Assembly: GCF_905220415.1 (NCBI RefSeq)
Contig: NC_059544.1
Span: 1,800,501 to 1,864,500 of the forward strand
DNA from: Colias croceus
Taxonomy: Eukaryota; Arthropoda; Insecta; Lepidoptera; Pieridae
Direction of reading: 5' to 3'
DNA length: 64,000 nucleotides
Shown here: positions 10,994 to 22,000 of the stretch, in pieces
How the letters are laid out: each line of letters begins with the position of its first letter
Numbering within the stretch: position 1 is the first letter of the stretch
Notes under the pieces: generated by a model
The model's database searches: none
The model's input: the letters and a program-made list of their open reading frames with translations, nothing else
Told to the model about the DNA's origin: nothing
Program-made: the position numbers and the translations under genes

Positions 10994-11162
10994 TCTAATA
11001 TATAAAAATCAATGCCACTTTTCGTTGTAATTCCATAACTCGAGAACGGCTGAACCGATTTCGATAATTCTTTTTTTATTATATTCCTTGAAGTACGAGG
11101 ATGGTTCTTATGTAGAGAAAACGTTAATATGTACCACGGGCGAAGCCGGGGCGGACCGCTAG
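10994..11162 (+). mobile_element. Non-autonomous Helitron-like element
   Basis: Starts TCTAATATATAAAAATCAAT and ends CGAAGCCGGGGCGGACCGCTAG before a T. The body (CTCGAGAACGGCTGAACCG, AGTACGAGGATGGTTCTTA) is shared in reverse orientation with 31767-31936, and the 3' end also with 31195-31377. It has no terminal inverted repeat and no frame. Confidence 0.7.
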
Positions 11163-11405
11163 TTACTTATAATTGACAACAACTACCGGACAATATATTA
11201 CCTAATAACAGCGTAGAGACGCAGTTATACAAACATTTAAAAATATCTACGTAATTACATTACGTTATTGATCATCTATTTATTAAATAGCTACCTTTAT
11301 TCAATAAATATTAAACTAAATGATCGAACAACAACATCATTCTAGTTACAATAGCTTGCGGCAAAACATAACAGTAGTCATCACGCAATATCTATATAGG
11401 TACAT

Positions 11406-11607
11406 TAGCTGTGCCGCGCGGTTTCACCCGCGTGGCTCCGCTCCTGTTGGTCTTAGCGTTATAATATATAGCCTATATTACTCGTGGATAATGTAGCTTT
11501 CGAATGGTGAAAGAATTTTTAAAATCGGTCCAGTAGTTTATGAGCCTATTCATTACGTAATCAAACAAACAAACAAAGTTTTCCTCTTTATAATATTAGT
11601 GTAGATA
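11406..11607 (+). mobile_element. RTE-like LINE 3' tail or derived SINE
   Basis: Starts TAGCTGTGCC, continues GTTTCACCCGCGTGGCTCC and AAATCGGTCCAGTAGTTT, has an (AAAC)n run and ends TATAATATTAGTGTAGATA. Copies lie at 56000-56197 and, in part, at 33871-34010. Such tails belong, to my knowledge, to RTE-type non-LTR elements of Lepidoptera and their parasites. The reverse transcriptase part is absent. Confidence 0.5.
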
Positions 11608-12215
11608 ATCATTAGTCGAAAACAAAATGTCACTTGACATACAACATACAAGCGAAATTCATTGATCCCATTATATATTGTAATATTGAGTTTGTTGTTT
11701 TGTTAGTGTTATAATAGTTTTGTCCAACATTATTGCGTGTGACGGTGAAAGTATGACAAAATTGAGATCTTTATGGAGATGGATTTATGAGTGATTGCGA
11801 TAGAAGTGTGTTAGAAAAGATTTAGTGTAGATGCATCATTAGTAAATAGTAGAATAATATTATGTAGTTTTGTAAGAAATACAGTGAAGTATAAAAATAT
11901 AGTAGGCAATATATCGTAGTATAATGTCTATAAATAATTATTCCAATAAAATGGTTTTAAGGTTTCAAATCTATTTTCTCAATGACGTATGTTACTGGCA
12001 TACTACTTCTATAATTCACAGTAGGTACCTCCTATATTATTAAAAAAAAAATCATCGAATAACCAAAAAATCCTCCCTATCCGACGATTCTTGTTATAAC
12101 ATAAACTTACAAGTTACTACTGTTATTTAACAAATTCCCCACAATTCAATTTATTAAATACACCACAGATATAACAAATAATCCTTTTTATCCCTCGATT
12201 ATTTCTATTATAAAC

Positions 12216-12315
12216 ATGGACAAACGAAAAATCGCGTCAAACGAGTCTTCCACGAATGTAAAATGTGACTGTAGGCGTTCAAATAACAAGATTTTGTCGT
12301 CTAAACGACACTATT
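12216..12315 (+). CDS. Weak candidate first coding exon
   Basis: ATG followed by 33 open codons (starting MDKRKIASNESSTNVKCDC) runs into a consensus donor, ATT followed by GTAAGT, in phase 1. The segment is richer in G+C than its surroundings. The peptide is basic and polar with a CDC motif. I recognise no family, no matching downstream exon was found, and the AT-rich upstream DNA shows no core promoter. It could be chance. Confidence 0.2.
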
Positions 12316-12632
12316 GTAAGTACCGATATCTGGGCCGATCTAGCGAGCCAACACACGGCTTGATAACAAATGGCATAAAATTTTATTATCTCCGTTTGTA
12401 GCGTTAGGGCCTGTTTTATAAAGTGCTTTAACTGGCTGGGTTTTTAACGGAATCTCTGAGGATTGGAATCGTTTGGTGTTATATGAGTGATTAAATAGGT
12501 GTGCGAACATTGCCTTTTGTAAATGATCTTCTTATTCCTCTGAATTAAAGGATTACTATGCGGTACTAATGATAGATTGATAGATTAAGGAAACCTTTCT
12601 ATGTGTATAATTAAACTATTAATATGTTGGTA

Positions 12633-13943
12633 GGGGAGACCGAGGGGATTTGAAACAAAGGTGAGTTGAAACAGTCCCGATTTTTCGGAACTTAAAACCT
12701 TTAGCGATCTGGCAACGTCTTTTTTAACCACCGCCCGCCACGAGCTATTGCGTCAGTTCACGCCGGTGGCGTCATTTGTACAGTTTTGTAGTTCTGAATG
12801 ACATGTGCCGAAAATCGCAAAAAGTAAGTATTTCATGATTTTTTACGATGCTTGTACTTTAATATTGGTTTTGTTTTTTGGGTTGAGTTATATACGTTTT
12901 AAAAACTTATTATCTATAGATTCTTGAAATATACTTGGTAAATTTGATTTCTGTGTATTTACTGCTTGATCGTGATTTGGGTAAAAATTGGGAGGTTTTT
13001 TCTCACCGAGATGATTTGAAACAGACTGTTTCAACTCTCCTTGTTTTCAATTTAATATCTGATTATAGCTAAAAATACGAAGATTATAGGATTTTATTGT
13101 TGATTTAATGTGTTTATTTGTTTAAGCATGCCTATTGGCTGAACTAAAACAAGAAAAAGATCAAAACCAGGCTGTAAAACTAAAAAGGTTAAGGTTGTCA
13201 AGAAATGAAGATAGTGATGAAGAAAAATAGGAATCCTGCTGCATTTGCTGTATGGAATCATATTCAATTATCAGAATTCAGATCCAAAGAAAAGTGGGCT
13301 CAATGTCTGAAATGCCAATTGTGGGCTCATGAAGCTTGTGCTTGGTGGAGAACTTTGTTTTTGAGATTTTTTAAATTATTGTTCCTTAAATAGTTTATAG
13401 TAGGTACTGATTGTAATACTTAAAAAACGACTGATTATTAACTATTTTATGTCAAAGATTTTGTTTTATAAAAATGTAAAATATTTTGTTGATTTGACTA
13501 ATTATAAATGATGTTACGCATGTTAATTTTTATTAATTTAAGTGTTTATTATTTGTATTAGACCTACTTGACTGATATGTCATTAAAATATTACTTGTAA
13601 AGGTCGCTGATCACTTGAAAATATAAGTTTTAATTAAAACCTTTGAATCAAATCAACATTTTTATTTTGCAGCTCCTATTACTACCCAGAATCATAATGT
13701 TTCAACTCTCCTCGACCTCTGTTTCATCTTACCTCGGCATGAGGGGAATTGAAACAAGTTGACTTGTTGCGATTAAGTCAATTTTTCACCATCATTTTTT
13801 ACGCTTACCGTTTATTTATGCTAATCATTCGCAAGTGTATAGAATAACCTATCGATAGGTACCAGTACCATAAGATTTCTGACAATAGTAGGAGTTATAC
13901 TAAACAAAACGTGAAAATTGTTTCAACTCCCCTCGGTCTCCCC
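12633..13943 (+). mobile_element. Pogo-like (Tc1/mariner superfamily) DNA transposon, degenerate
   Basis: A 1311 bp element with matching ends: GGGGAGACCGAGGGGATTTG on the left and, reverse-complemented, GGGGAGACCGAGGGGAGTTG on the right. TA flanks both ends. The motif with core TTGAAAC/GTTTCAA plus a CTCCTCG-like extension is repeated inside at about 12662, 13015-13045 and 13698-13760, in both orientations, like an array of transposase binding sites. The only coding trace is a broken zinc-binding segment at 13225-13393 of the type found at the C-terminus of some pogo/Tigger-like transposases. The catalytic DDE domain is missing, so the copy is non-autonomous. Confidence 0.75.
13225..13393 (+). 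pseudogene. Frameshifted transposase C-terminal zinc-finger remnant
   Basis: In one frame 13225-13260 reads CCICCMESYS. In the next frame 13280-13340 reads RSKEKWAQCLKCQLWAHEAC. Together they match the pattern CxxC..W.QC..C..WAH..C, known from C-terminal zinc-binding tails of insect pogo/Tigger-like transposases. The frames differ, and a stop (TAG) precedes the first one, so the gene is dead. It lies inside the element at 12633-13943. Confidence 0.55.
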
Positions 13944-13945
13944 TA

Positions 13946-16802
13946 TAAGTCGCGTACTACTTCTATTTCAAACATTTTTAAACGTAATCAAGTCACCCCA
14001 TCAAAAATATTACCCAGAAACAGTCTTCCCAGACGTTTTACAAACGTTACTTAGCACGATGTCGCAGTGAAACAAGGAAACCAGTATTAACAATAAACAA
14101 CCGCATCGGTACAAAAACCGAAGAAATCTTCCCACCATTTCCAACAACGCGTACGTACATTTAAATCCTCTCCACACGACACGATCGTTTTCTACTTGTC
14201 CAGTTAATATCGCCAATGTTAAATAATATTTCATGGCGAGTAACGTAAAAACGTATGGCCCATTATTTTAAATGAGTGCATTGCTCCTGAAATTGTTCGA
14301 TTGCATTGAATAATTACGATTCTTTTATCTATTATAATAACTTACGATAAAAATAACGTGTAATATATTTATAGTATAGGGGTATAGAAGAAAAGGAACC
14401 AATATAATTTGAGCTCTTCATTGTAGAGAACCGTGTAGGTAATGGAGATCTTGATTCAATTTTGTCTATTATAATTATTCATCTCATCATGCTTACAAAT
14501 TGTACTCGTCGATAGTATAGTACATTTATAATTTCCAAATTCATGTAAGTTTATTGTACATGTAAATAAAAGTTGTCATCATCAAAATCATCAATAATTT
14601 TAACTAATTTTAAAGGCCACAAGGCTCACGTTCTTATTTCAGTATTGAACCAATCCTACAATTTTTTACTATAATTGCTGATATTGCAATTTATCATAGC
14701 TCTAGTTTTCTTAAGTATTTGTTTAAGTGTAAAATTAAAAACATCAATGTCAATGTACTTAACCCTATGAAAGTGACATAATAGTGAGTCCCTACGCTTG
14801 TTAAAGCGCTGCACCCACCCATAACTCAAGCGCTGAAGCGCTGACAGATTTATTTGATAAGCACAGTACGTGCTACAGAAAAATTATATTTGCTATCTCG
14901 TCTGTTGCAGAATACACAGATGTTTTATATAATGTATTATGCTTTGTTATTGTACCTACTCTACATTATGCCTTATAAATTATAATGCTATTTTTTTTCT
15001 GTAGGATTCAATAAAAATTTTATTTTTATGTATAGTTTAAAAATATATAAATGATTCCCTCCCACGTTCTTGAGTATAACTTAACAGACTTGCGAAGAAT
15101 AAGCTATTTTAAAAACACTACCTACTTAACATAAAATTTGCAAATTGAAAATTTTACATAATCTGTGGCCAATTTTTACGCGCCCGCAAACTCTGGTCAG
15201 CAAAAATTACAAGGGTTTAAATATTTCTTTGAAACTTTTTTTATACTATATAATGAATGTTAAGGTAAAATATCATAATGAAAATCATTAATTTGCATTT
15301 GATGGACTTTTGTACTGTAAAATTACTGAAGACAGATTAGAAACTATAATTTTATAATCTCATTCGGATTTTTAGATGTATTTTATTTAAAACCTTTGTG
15401 ATAAACATAATTTTAATAATACTTAGATTATAAATATTAACCGACCGAGCCAAAAATCAATTAGCGTGGTAGAGATAGCATAAAAATTAAAAGCAAAATT
15501 TAATCTTTCATTAAAAAACGTGATCAGCAAAAACATTTATTACAGCAATATTAAACACTGAAATTATACCCATCACTGTATCGGTGCGTTTGGTAATACC
15601 TTAGGACCCAAGCAAAAATCTAAAACAGGTTAACATTATGCGTTATTATGCAGTAAATTATGTTAAAATGCGTTTATCGGAGCATTTACTGGCTCCGGCA
15701 TTTTTAATTAAATCCGAAACATCAAAAATAAAATTGGGGGCATCGTATTATGAATATTGTGTTTGTAATATATTAGCTCGATTACAATTAAAACTCTGCG
15801 TTGATATAAAATTTGGAACTTCAAAGATTACCGATGAATACTTAAGATTATAATTGTTAGGAATTTTACAGAGCCACCAACGTCGATAAACAAAATGGAC
15901 TTGTTTTTGACAATCCTAACTTCACATATTTTTATTTTTTTAATTAATAATTTGAATGTCGTTACAATAAAATCTAATTTATAGGACCAGCATCTAAATT
16001 ATTTTACTCAAATTATTACAGGACCTAAAATTATTAAAGGACAACAAATAACCCTTCGAAGACTAAGGAAATCAAAAATATTATAATACGATTTTGATTG
16101 GTATCTATTTTTCCAACGCTACTATTCCAACACTAAACATAACGCGCAAGTATAAGCACCGTCAGCAAAAACAAAGTCATCAAAATATTTCACGCATAAA
16201 AGCCCTCCTATTCAATTTCAATCATCACCACAGATAATAAAATAGCAGTTTTATTTACACAGTACACTAAGAGAAGAAGCGTTGGCTCGAAATTATCTGT
16301 AGTCGAGGCTTTTGTCATATTTACAATAACCTTTAACTTATACTTTACTGAGGAAAGCAATAAATATGTTGAGACTCATAGAAACACGCAGAATGTTAAT
16401 GCGCCTGCTTTTGTTCAGGTCTTAAACCATGTTTGCTGTAAAATCGTCGTAAATACAGCATTCTTAATTATTGAAAAAGCGCCAACATTGTAGCGATACG
16501 TGGAAATGGTGAATTGATATTTCACTGTCGATGGTGTTAAGATAGTAATGATGGTATTAATGACAGAAACAGTGTAACGACTGTGTTCTAATGTGCTATT
16601 GAAGGGAATGATTTATTAATTTTATTCGTTATGGTTGTATTAAATGCAAAACTATTGCTTTTTAAATGTTTTCAAATTAAGAATGTTTCAATTGTTCAAT
16701 TCAATTCAGATCTTCATCCTAATTTGAAATCCTCTACCCAAATATCTATTTAAATGTCTATTTTTGACAGATTTCGTTTTAGAATTTAGACCCACCCTCA
16801 TT
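13946..16802. other. AT-rich stretch with no recognised gene
   Basis: Positions 14010-14240 are open on the minus strand (74 codons from an ATG, hydrophobic) and on the plus strand with one stop. Positions 15638-15853 hold a 71-codon plus-strand frame. Neither has splice context or a recognisable motif. No element was identified. Confidence 0.4.
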
Positions 16803-16938
16803 GACCCTCCACACAATGGGCAGCGTTGGCCCAACAAAAGATTGTCGATACAATTACGGCCGATCGTAGACATTTAGGCCCTCTGCACTATCGTGATTGC
16901 CTCGACTCGTCCAACGATGCCCATTGTGTGGAGGGCCC
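16803..16938. mobile_element. Short MITE with terminal inverted repeats
   Basis: Inverted ends containing CCTCCACACAATGGGCA and then CGTTGG, near-identical over about 27 bases. The element is 136 bp with no coding capacity. It is GC-richer than its surroundings. I cannot define the target-site duplication, so the superfamily is left open. Confidence 0.75.
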
Positions 16939-18064
16939 ATGAAACCTAGCTACGTACGATGACACTACATTTCTCTCTATAACACATTCCACCATAGAGC
17001 TCTCTTCTATTAAGCACAGCATTTCTCCACTATTCCATAAATCAACATCTCAACACGTCTAGGCTTCCATCAAATGCCTATGTGCTATGTTTTCTAATTA
17101 CATCGGTCACCTAGCGGCGTCATCAAAGCGTGTATAAAAAGTCTTGCCATAACAAGGTATAATAAAACGACTACCATTCGATTGAGTTTTCACGTGTAGA
17201 ATATTTATTGGTATATCATGAATGATTAGTACTTGTTGTTGGTAATGCGCGGAATTGGGCGTTTGACGAAATGTCTGGTTACGTTTTTTTTTTTTTATTA
17301 ATTGGTCGGTATGTGGATATGAAACCATAATGGTTGTAGATATTGTATTAGCTAGAATCTAAGAGATAACTTATGATTGTATTTCTTAGTACTGTGGTTA
17401 TGTTAAACACGAACAATGCTATCAATAAATAGAGAACAATACAGAAAGTAGTTTATTCACAAAATAAAACAGCTTAAATACCGAAACGAAAAAAAGCAGT
17501 CAAATTATTTATATTCACACAAATCAAACTTATCGTATACAACAAGACCGAGAGCGAGCACAATTTATTAAAACGAAAGAAACATATTTTCACTTTTATT
17601 TCGTACCTCCAATTAGTGTGACTGTAAACGGACAGCTATTACGGGAGGTCCTTTGTTTGCAAAACGCGAGGAACACCTGGTTGTATTACATGTCTATAAA
17701 GTAATTACGTCACCATTGAGCGGTATTCATTATTTGTAATGGCACGACTAATTGTGAAAAATGAGCGACGCAAAGGTAAGTAGCATATATGTGTTAATAT
17801 GTCTGGTTTTAAAGTTTAACTGTGGCATATGTACACCCTATATGGGAAAAAATGCATTGGTTACGATCGATTGGATATAAGTATAATAAATCTATTTATT
17901 TTAAAGTGGAAACCCTGAAGTCTGTAAGGTAGCTTCTTATTACGCTGTATTTACGTCTCATGATTTTTTCAATCAGTATTTTACTATTACTTAAAGTAAG
18001 TAAATCCTAAATGATTAAAAATGCGCCCATTCGTCTATTATGCTTTCACGGATAGCAACATCTG
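16939..18064. other. AT-rich stretch with a tiny exon-like start
   Basis: At 17761-17775 ATGAGCGACGCAAAG is followed directly by GTAAGT (possible first coding exon MSDAK), below a moderately GC-rich segment (17640-17700). An upstream ATG at 17739 is in another frame. The minus-strand frame 17107-17328 (73 codons) ends at GCTAG before GTGACC. None of these can be confirmed. Confidence 0.3.
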
Positions 18065-18227
18065 CCCCCCTAGACAAGTGGCTTTCTATTAGCGTAAAGT
18101 TTGATAGAATAGATTATGAATGTATGAGATTGACATAAGTTGTAGATAAACGTATCTCCAGCTTACGTCAATCTCATACATTCATAATCTATTCTATTAA
18201 ACGCCAAAGCCACTTGTCTAACCCCCC
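18065..18227 (+). mobile_element. Foldback (hairpin) MITE, copy 1
   Basis: Two arms of about 70 bases form a nearly perfect hairpin. The left arm includes GACAAGTGGCTTTCTATTAG and GAATAGATTATGAATGTATG; the right arm is its reverse complement with a few differences, separated by a loop near 18140-18160. The outer ends differ: CCCCCCTAGACAAG on one side, GGGGTTAGACAAG (reverse strand) on the other. Copy 2 is at 41584-41754 in the opposite orientation. Confidence 0.8.
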
Positions 18228-18834
18228 AGGCATCCAATTGGAAATGAATTTAACGTAATATCTCTTTTATAAAATTAACTACTGATCGCGTTAACGGTAA
18301 CTTTAAGTATAAAATATACATGATAATATGAAGAAAACATTGAACTTGATTTCGTGTTTCTTTATACCAATTCAGTTACTCGAGATCATACCGAAAAATT
18401 CGTGGTATTGTTATTTTTAAATGCACTTGCTTTTAATTAAGTCCGCATTGATTTACGATAAACGGACACGCAATTATTGATGAAACTCTGATGAACGACT
18501 GCTTTGTGAATATTTAAAATTACAATTTTATTTTTAAATACAGCACACTTTAAAAACTCATTTACAGATATAAAAATGTATAGTGATTTTTATGGCTGTT
18601 TTAATTTATTGGTCTGTCACTTTTAATTTATGTCAAGAGATAACAAAAAAGATATATTTTAATAAAATGGAATCGCGATAAAACATACATTCGACGGATA
18701 AAGAAAGAACAATGAATATTTAATATACTACATAATATCTTCACATCACGTAGAGGAAACACACTTATTATTCTTGTACGGAACTACAAGAAACCTATAA
18801 CTACATACGGTTACCTAGGTATAGATGGCACTAA

Positions 18835-19061
18835 TCTATAGGTACTAATATTATAATGATGAAAGGTTTGTAATTATGTATGTATGTATGTATGGTTTTC
18901 ACGCATAAACTACTAGACCGATTTCGAAAATTCTTTCACCATTAGAAAGCTGCATCTTCACTGAGCAACATAGGCTAATTTTTATCCCGGAAATCCCACG
19001 GGAACGGGACTATGCGGGTTTTCCTTTGAAAACGCGGGCGAGGCCGCAGGCGGAAAGCTAG
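18835..19061 (+). mobile_element. Non-autonomous Helitron-like element
   Basis: Starts TCTATAGGTACTAATATTAT and ends with a GC-rich GCGGGCGAGGCCGCAGGCGG hairpin and CTAG before a T. It contains a (TATG)n microsatellite and GGAAATCCCACGGGAACGGG, shared with 3129-3370 and 53269-53511. The middle segment resembles RTE-like tails, so the body is chimeric. Confidence 0.7.
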
Positions 19062-22000
19062 TAAATAAATAATTTAATTGCTTCTAAACTAGTAACATTA
19101 AAACACCAATTGTCATCACTTCTGAAGATGGCACGAAGCACGAATCGGAAATAAATACCGTGCAATCCATAACTTATTCATTAATAAGAACAATATTGCC
19201 AATTGATTAGTTACAAATGATCCCGACGCGTTGTTTTAAGGGCCCTGTAGGGTTGCCACGATATTAAATAAGAATTAAATTTAAATAAAGCACACTATTA
19301 AAGAGTGGTAGTATTAGATAAAGTTAATCGAAATAGATATTGAACAAAGTATAGTTATATCGGTACTCTCTAATTATAAGAACCCAAACTTCAACACAAT
19401 TATTACCCCTCCGTTGCCAAAGTTAATCTGGATTAAATTATTTCTAAATTAATTAATCATATTTTGGAAGCTATTAAAATCTAATCAGAATCTGTTTAGT
19501 TGCAGTTTTCTAACTCGAATTGTTAACTTTACATAATAATTATAAATTAATAATAATCATATTTTTGACAGCCCTAATCTATTTTCCCGAACGTTCATAA
19601 CTTTACCTATTACAGCTGATCTCGAAACAACAGAGTAAACTCATTTCTTATAACAAGCTCTATAAATTATTTTTGTCAACCCTAACTTGGTGAACCAACA
19701 GAATCGCATCTATCGATATTATAACAGTTAATCTTGCAGAAAGTAGCACTATGTTAGTGTCATGCACTCAAGCCGGAAATATGGTTTCTATGTAGAGGTT
19801 AATTATATCACATTCTTGGCATTCTTCGAAGTTTTAGGTAAACTATATTATGTATATTAAAAATGTAAAACGCGCGATGACCAAGCGCCAAGTTAATATT
19901 TTGAGTTTTTTAGGTTACTGTTAAATAAATATGTTTACTGTTAATTAAAAAAAATCAATTACATATCCTAGACAACAAGGATCAATTACTTAATTCGTAC
20001 TAAAAAACTTATATGTATTTTTATCGACTATAAACTTCCAACCACTGTAAAAAGACGTCCATTCGTGTCTTTCAAGTGTAAGCCTTTTTTATCTTTTCCA
20101 TAGAGCAAGTTATCTAATAAATGGCTCATCTCTCGATCTATAACTGAAAACTTAAGGCAGAAACACATCTCCAACACACCCTAGAACAAGCTATACCGTA
20201 CCATGTATCAACACAAAAAACTCCCAACTCGATCCAAGATTCCTCACAGTTCCAACCCAGTAAAAAGACAGTTCCTACAACATCCACTCCTAAATAGTAC
20301 CTAACTAACGGTTCACGATTTATGATCCTACATCAGAACTAATTGATGTGCTTAATCGATGTGCCTCACTAACATCATAAAGCCAAGATTTATATAGAAA
20401 CTATCTCTTACTGGAATAATCAAAACTTACATGATAACGGTAACTCGACGGTTTTGATTAGAGTTCTTGTTTGAAACTTAATGTTATGACTGTGTTAATT
20501 AAATTGTGCCTGTGTCAGGATTTATTTTGGAATCAGGAAATTTGTGTACCTACCATTTGAATAAAGAGGAAAAAGTAATAAGATAAGATAGCAGAGGATT
20601 TACTGAGGTTTTTGCTCTAAGAAATAGATAAACATATTGCTCGTAAACATGTTAACTCTATAGTTTGAAAGTTCATGCTATGAATTATGAAAGTAATTTC
20701 AATGCATTTTCGTCTTACGTCGTGAACAATAGATACAAAAAGGTCCTATTAATTATTAAGATAAAAAAATAAATTGTAAAAAAAAAATCTCCTTAACTTG
20801 TTTTAAAACATTTCAATATTGTTCACACTCATACTACACCATAAATACCTCGACAGTTAATGTCAAAACTATAAAAAAAAAACATTCAATATAGATCCAT
20901 TAACCTGTACAGATTTATATCCCTGTTCAGTTAATTGCTTCAAATGCTGAATGAAGGCATCATATCTCTTCGAATAGACATTGAATTGAAATCATACCAC
21001 TTTTTCGCAACACGACATGGGATACATCTGTATCGCTGACGGATGTCTAATGTGGACAGTCCATAATTATTTATTAATAGAGCTTAAACGCAGTATTCTA
21101 TGGGTTTTTACACGATGCCTAAATAAGGTGGTGACAATTAGTCATTGGCACATAGTTAATTTTTATATTGGCACATAGGTAATATTTGAGAACCATCAAA
21201 TCAAAAAAATTTATCCTTGTTATCTCTGTTAGCTACCACAATCGAGAGTTTCGTACACGAAATTATTCGGTGTCTCATCAAAATAAAGCTACAAACGGAA
21301 GATCAGCTTGATAGTAGTCACTTGCAAAAATGGGCGATGTATCCTGAACTAACAATAGTGGTTAGACAATAATTGTTATATTATGTATTGTATGGGGTAT
21401 TTTAGTCCTACAATATTATGATGATATTTTGTAGGTAAGTATTTCGTTCTTAGATAACTTATTCTGTGTAATTATACCTTATATTATTCTAAACATTATA
21501 CGTTACCTGGTAGTTATCTCTAGCAGCCATATTGCTAATCACTCTTCAGTCTTAGCCAAAAAGTTAATTTTTATAATTCTATTCAAAATTAGCATATCTG
21601 AAATATATACTAATAACCATTATTTTCCCACCTACAAACACGTTAAGATGCAACCTCTAATAATCTTCAACAATTAAAACATTAAAATCAGGGAGGACCA
21701 CCCTTCGATTCTCGGAAGAGGCAAAACAAAGGCCTCTTACGTTCGGCTTAGACGATTTGCGGTATAACAAAACGCACCGACAACTCAACTTAATTATATA
21801 TGAAGATGCAAATGCAGTATTGTAACGTTAAAGGCCCTAACATTCACACAGACGGACAAATTAAAGTTTAAATAACTGTGTTTTAAAATTTAGTTGTTTT
21901 TCGATGCACCTGATCTATATTGAGATCTTGTTAATTTGTGTTGGTTCTTAATAAACAAATCAATTAGATATTCAAGTATCTGTCTATAATTAGTTAATCA

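Noticed and set aside
15638..15853. 71-codon plus-strand frame
   Set aside because: Reads tolerably as protein but has no splice context, promoter or motif. Several frames of this length are expected by chance.
17107..17328. 73-codon minus-strand frame ending at a possible donor
   Set aside because: Contains a lysine run from a 13-base T tract, and the phase does not connect to any other candidate exon.
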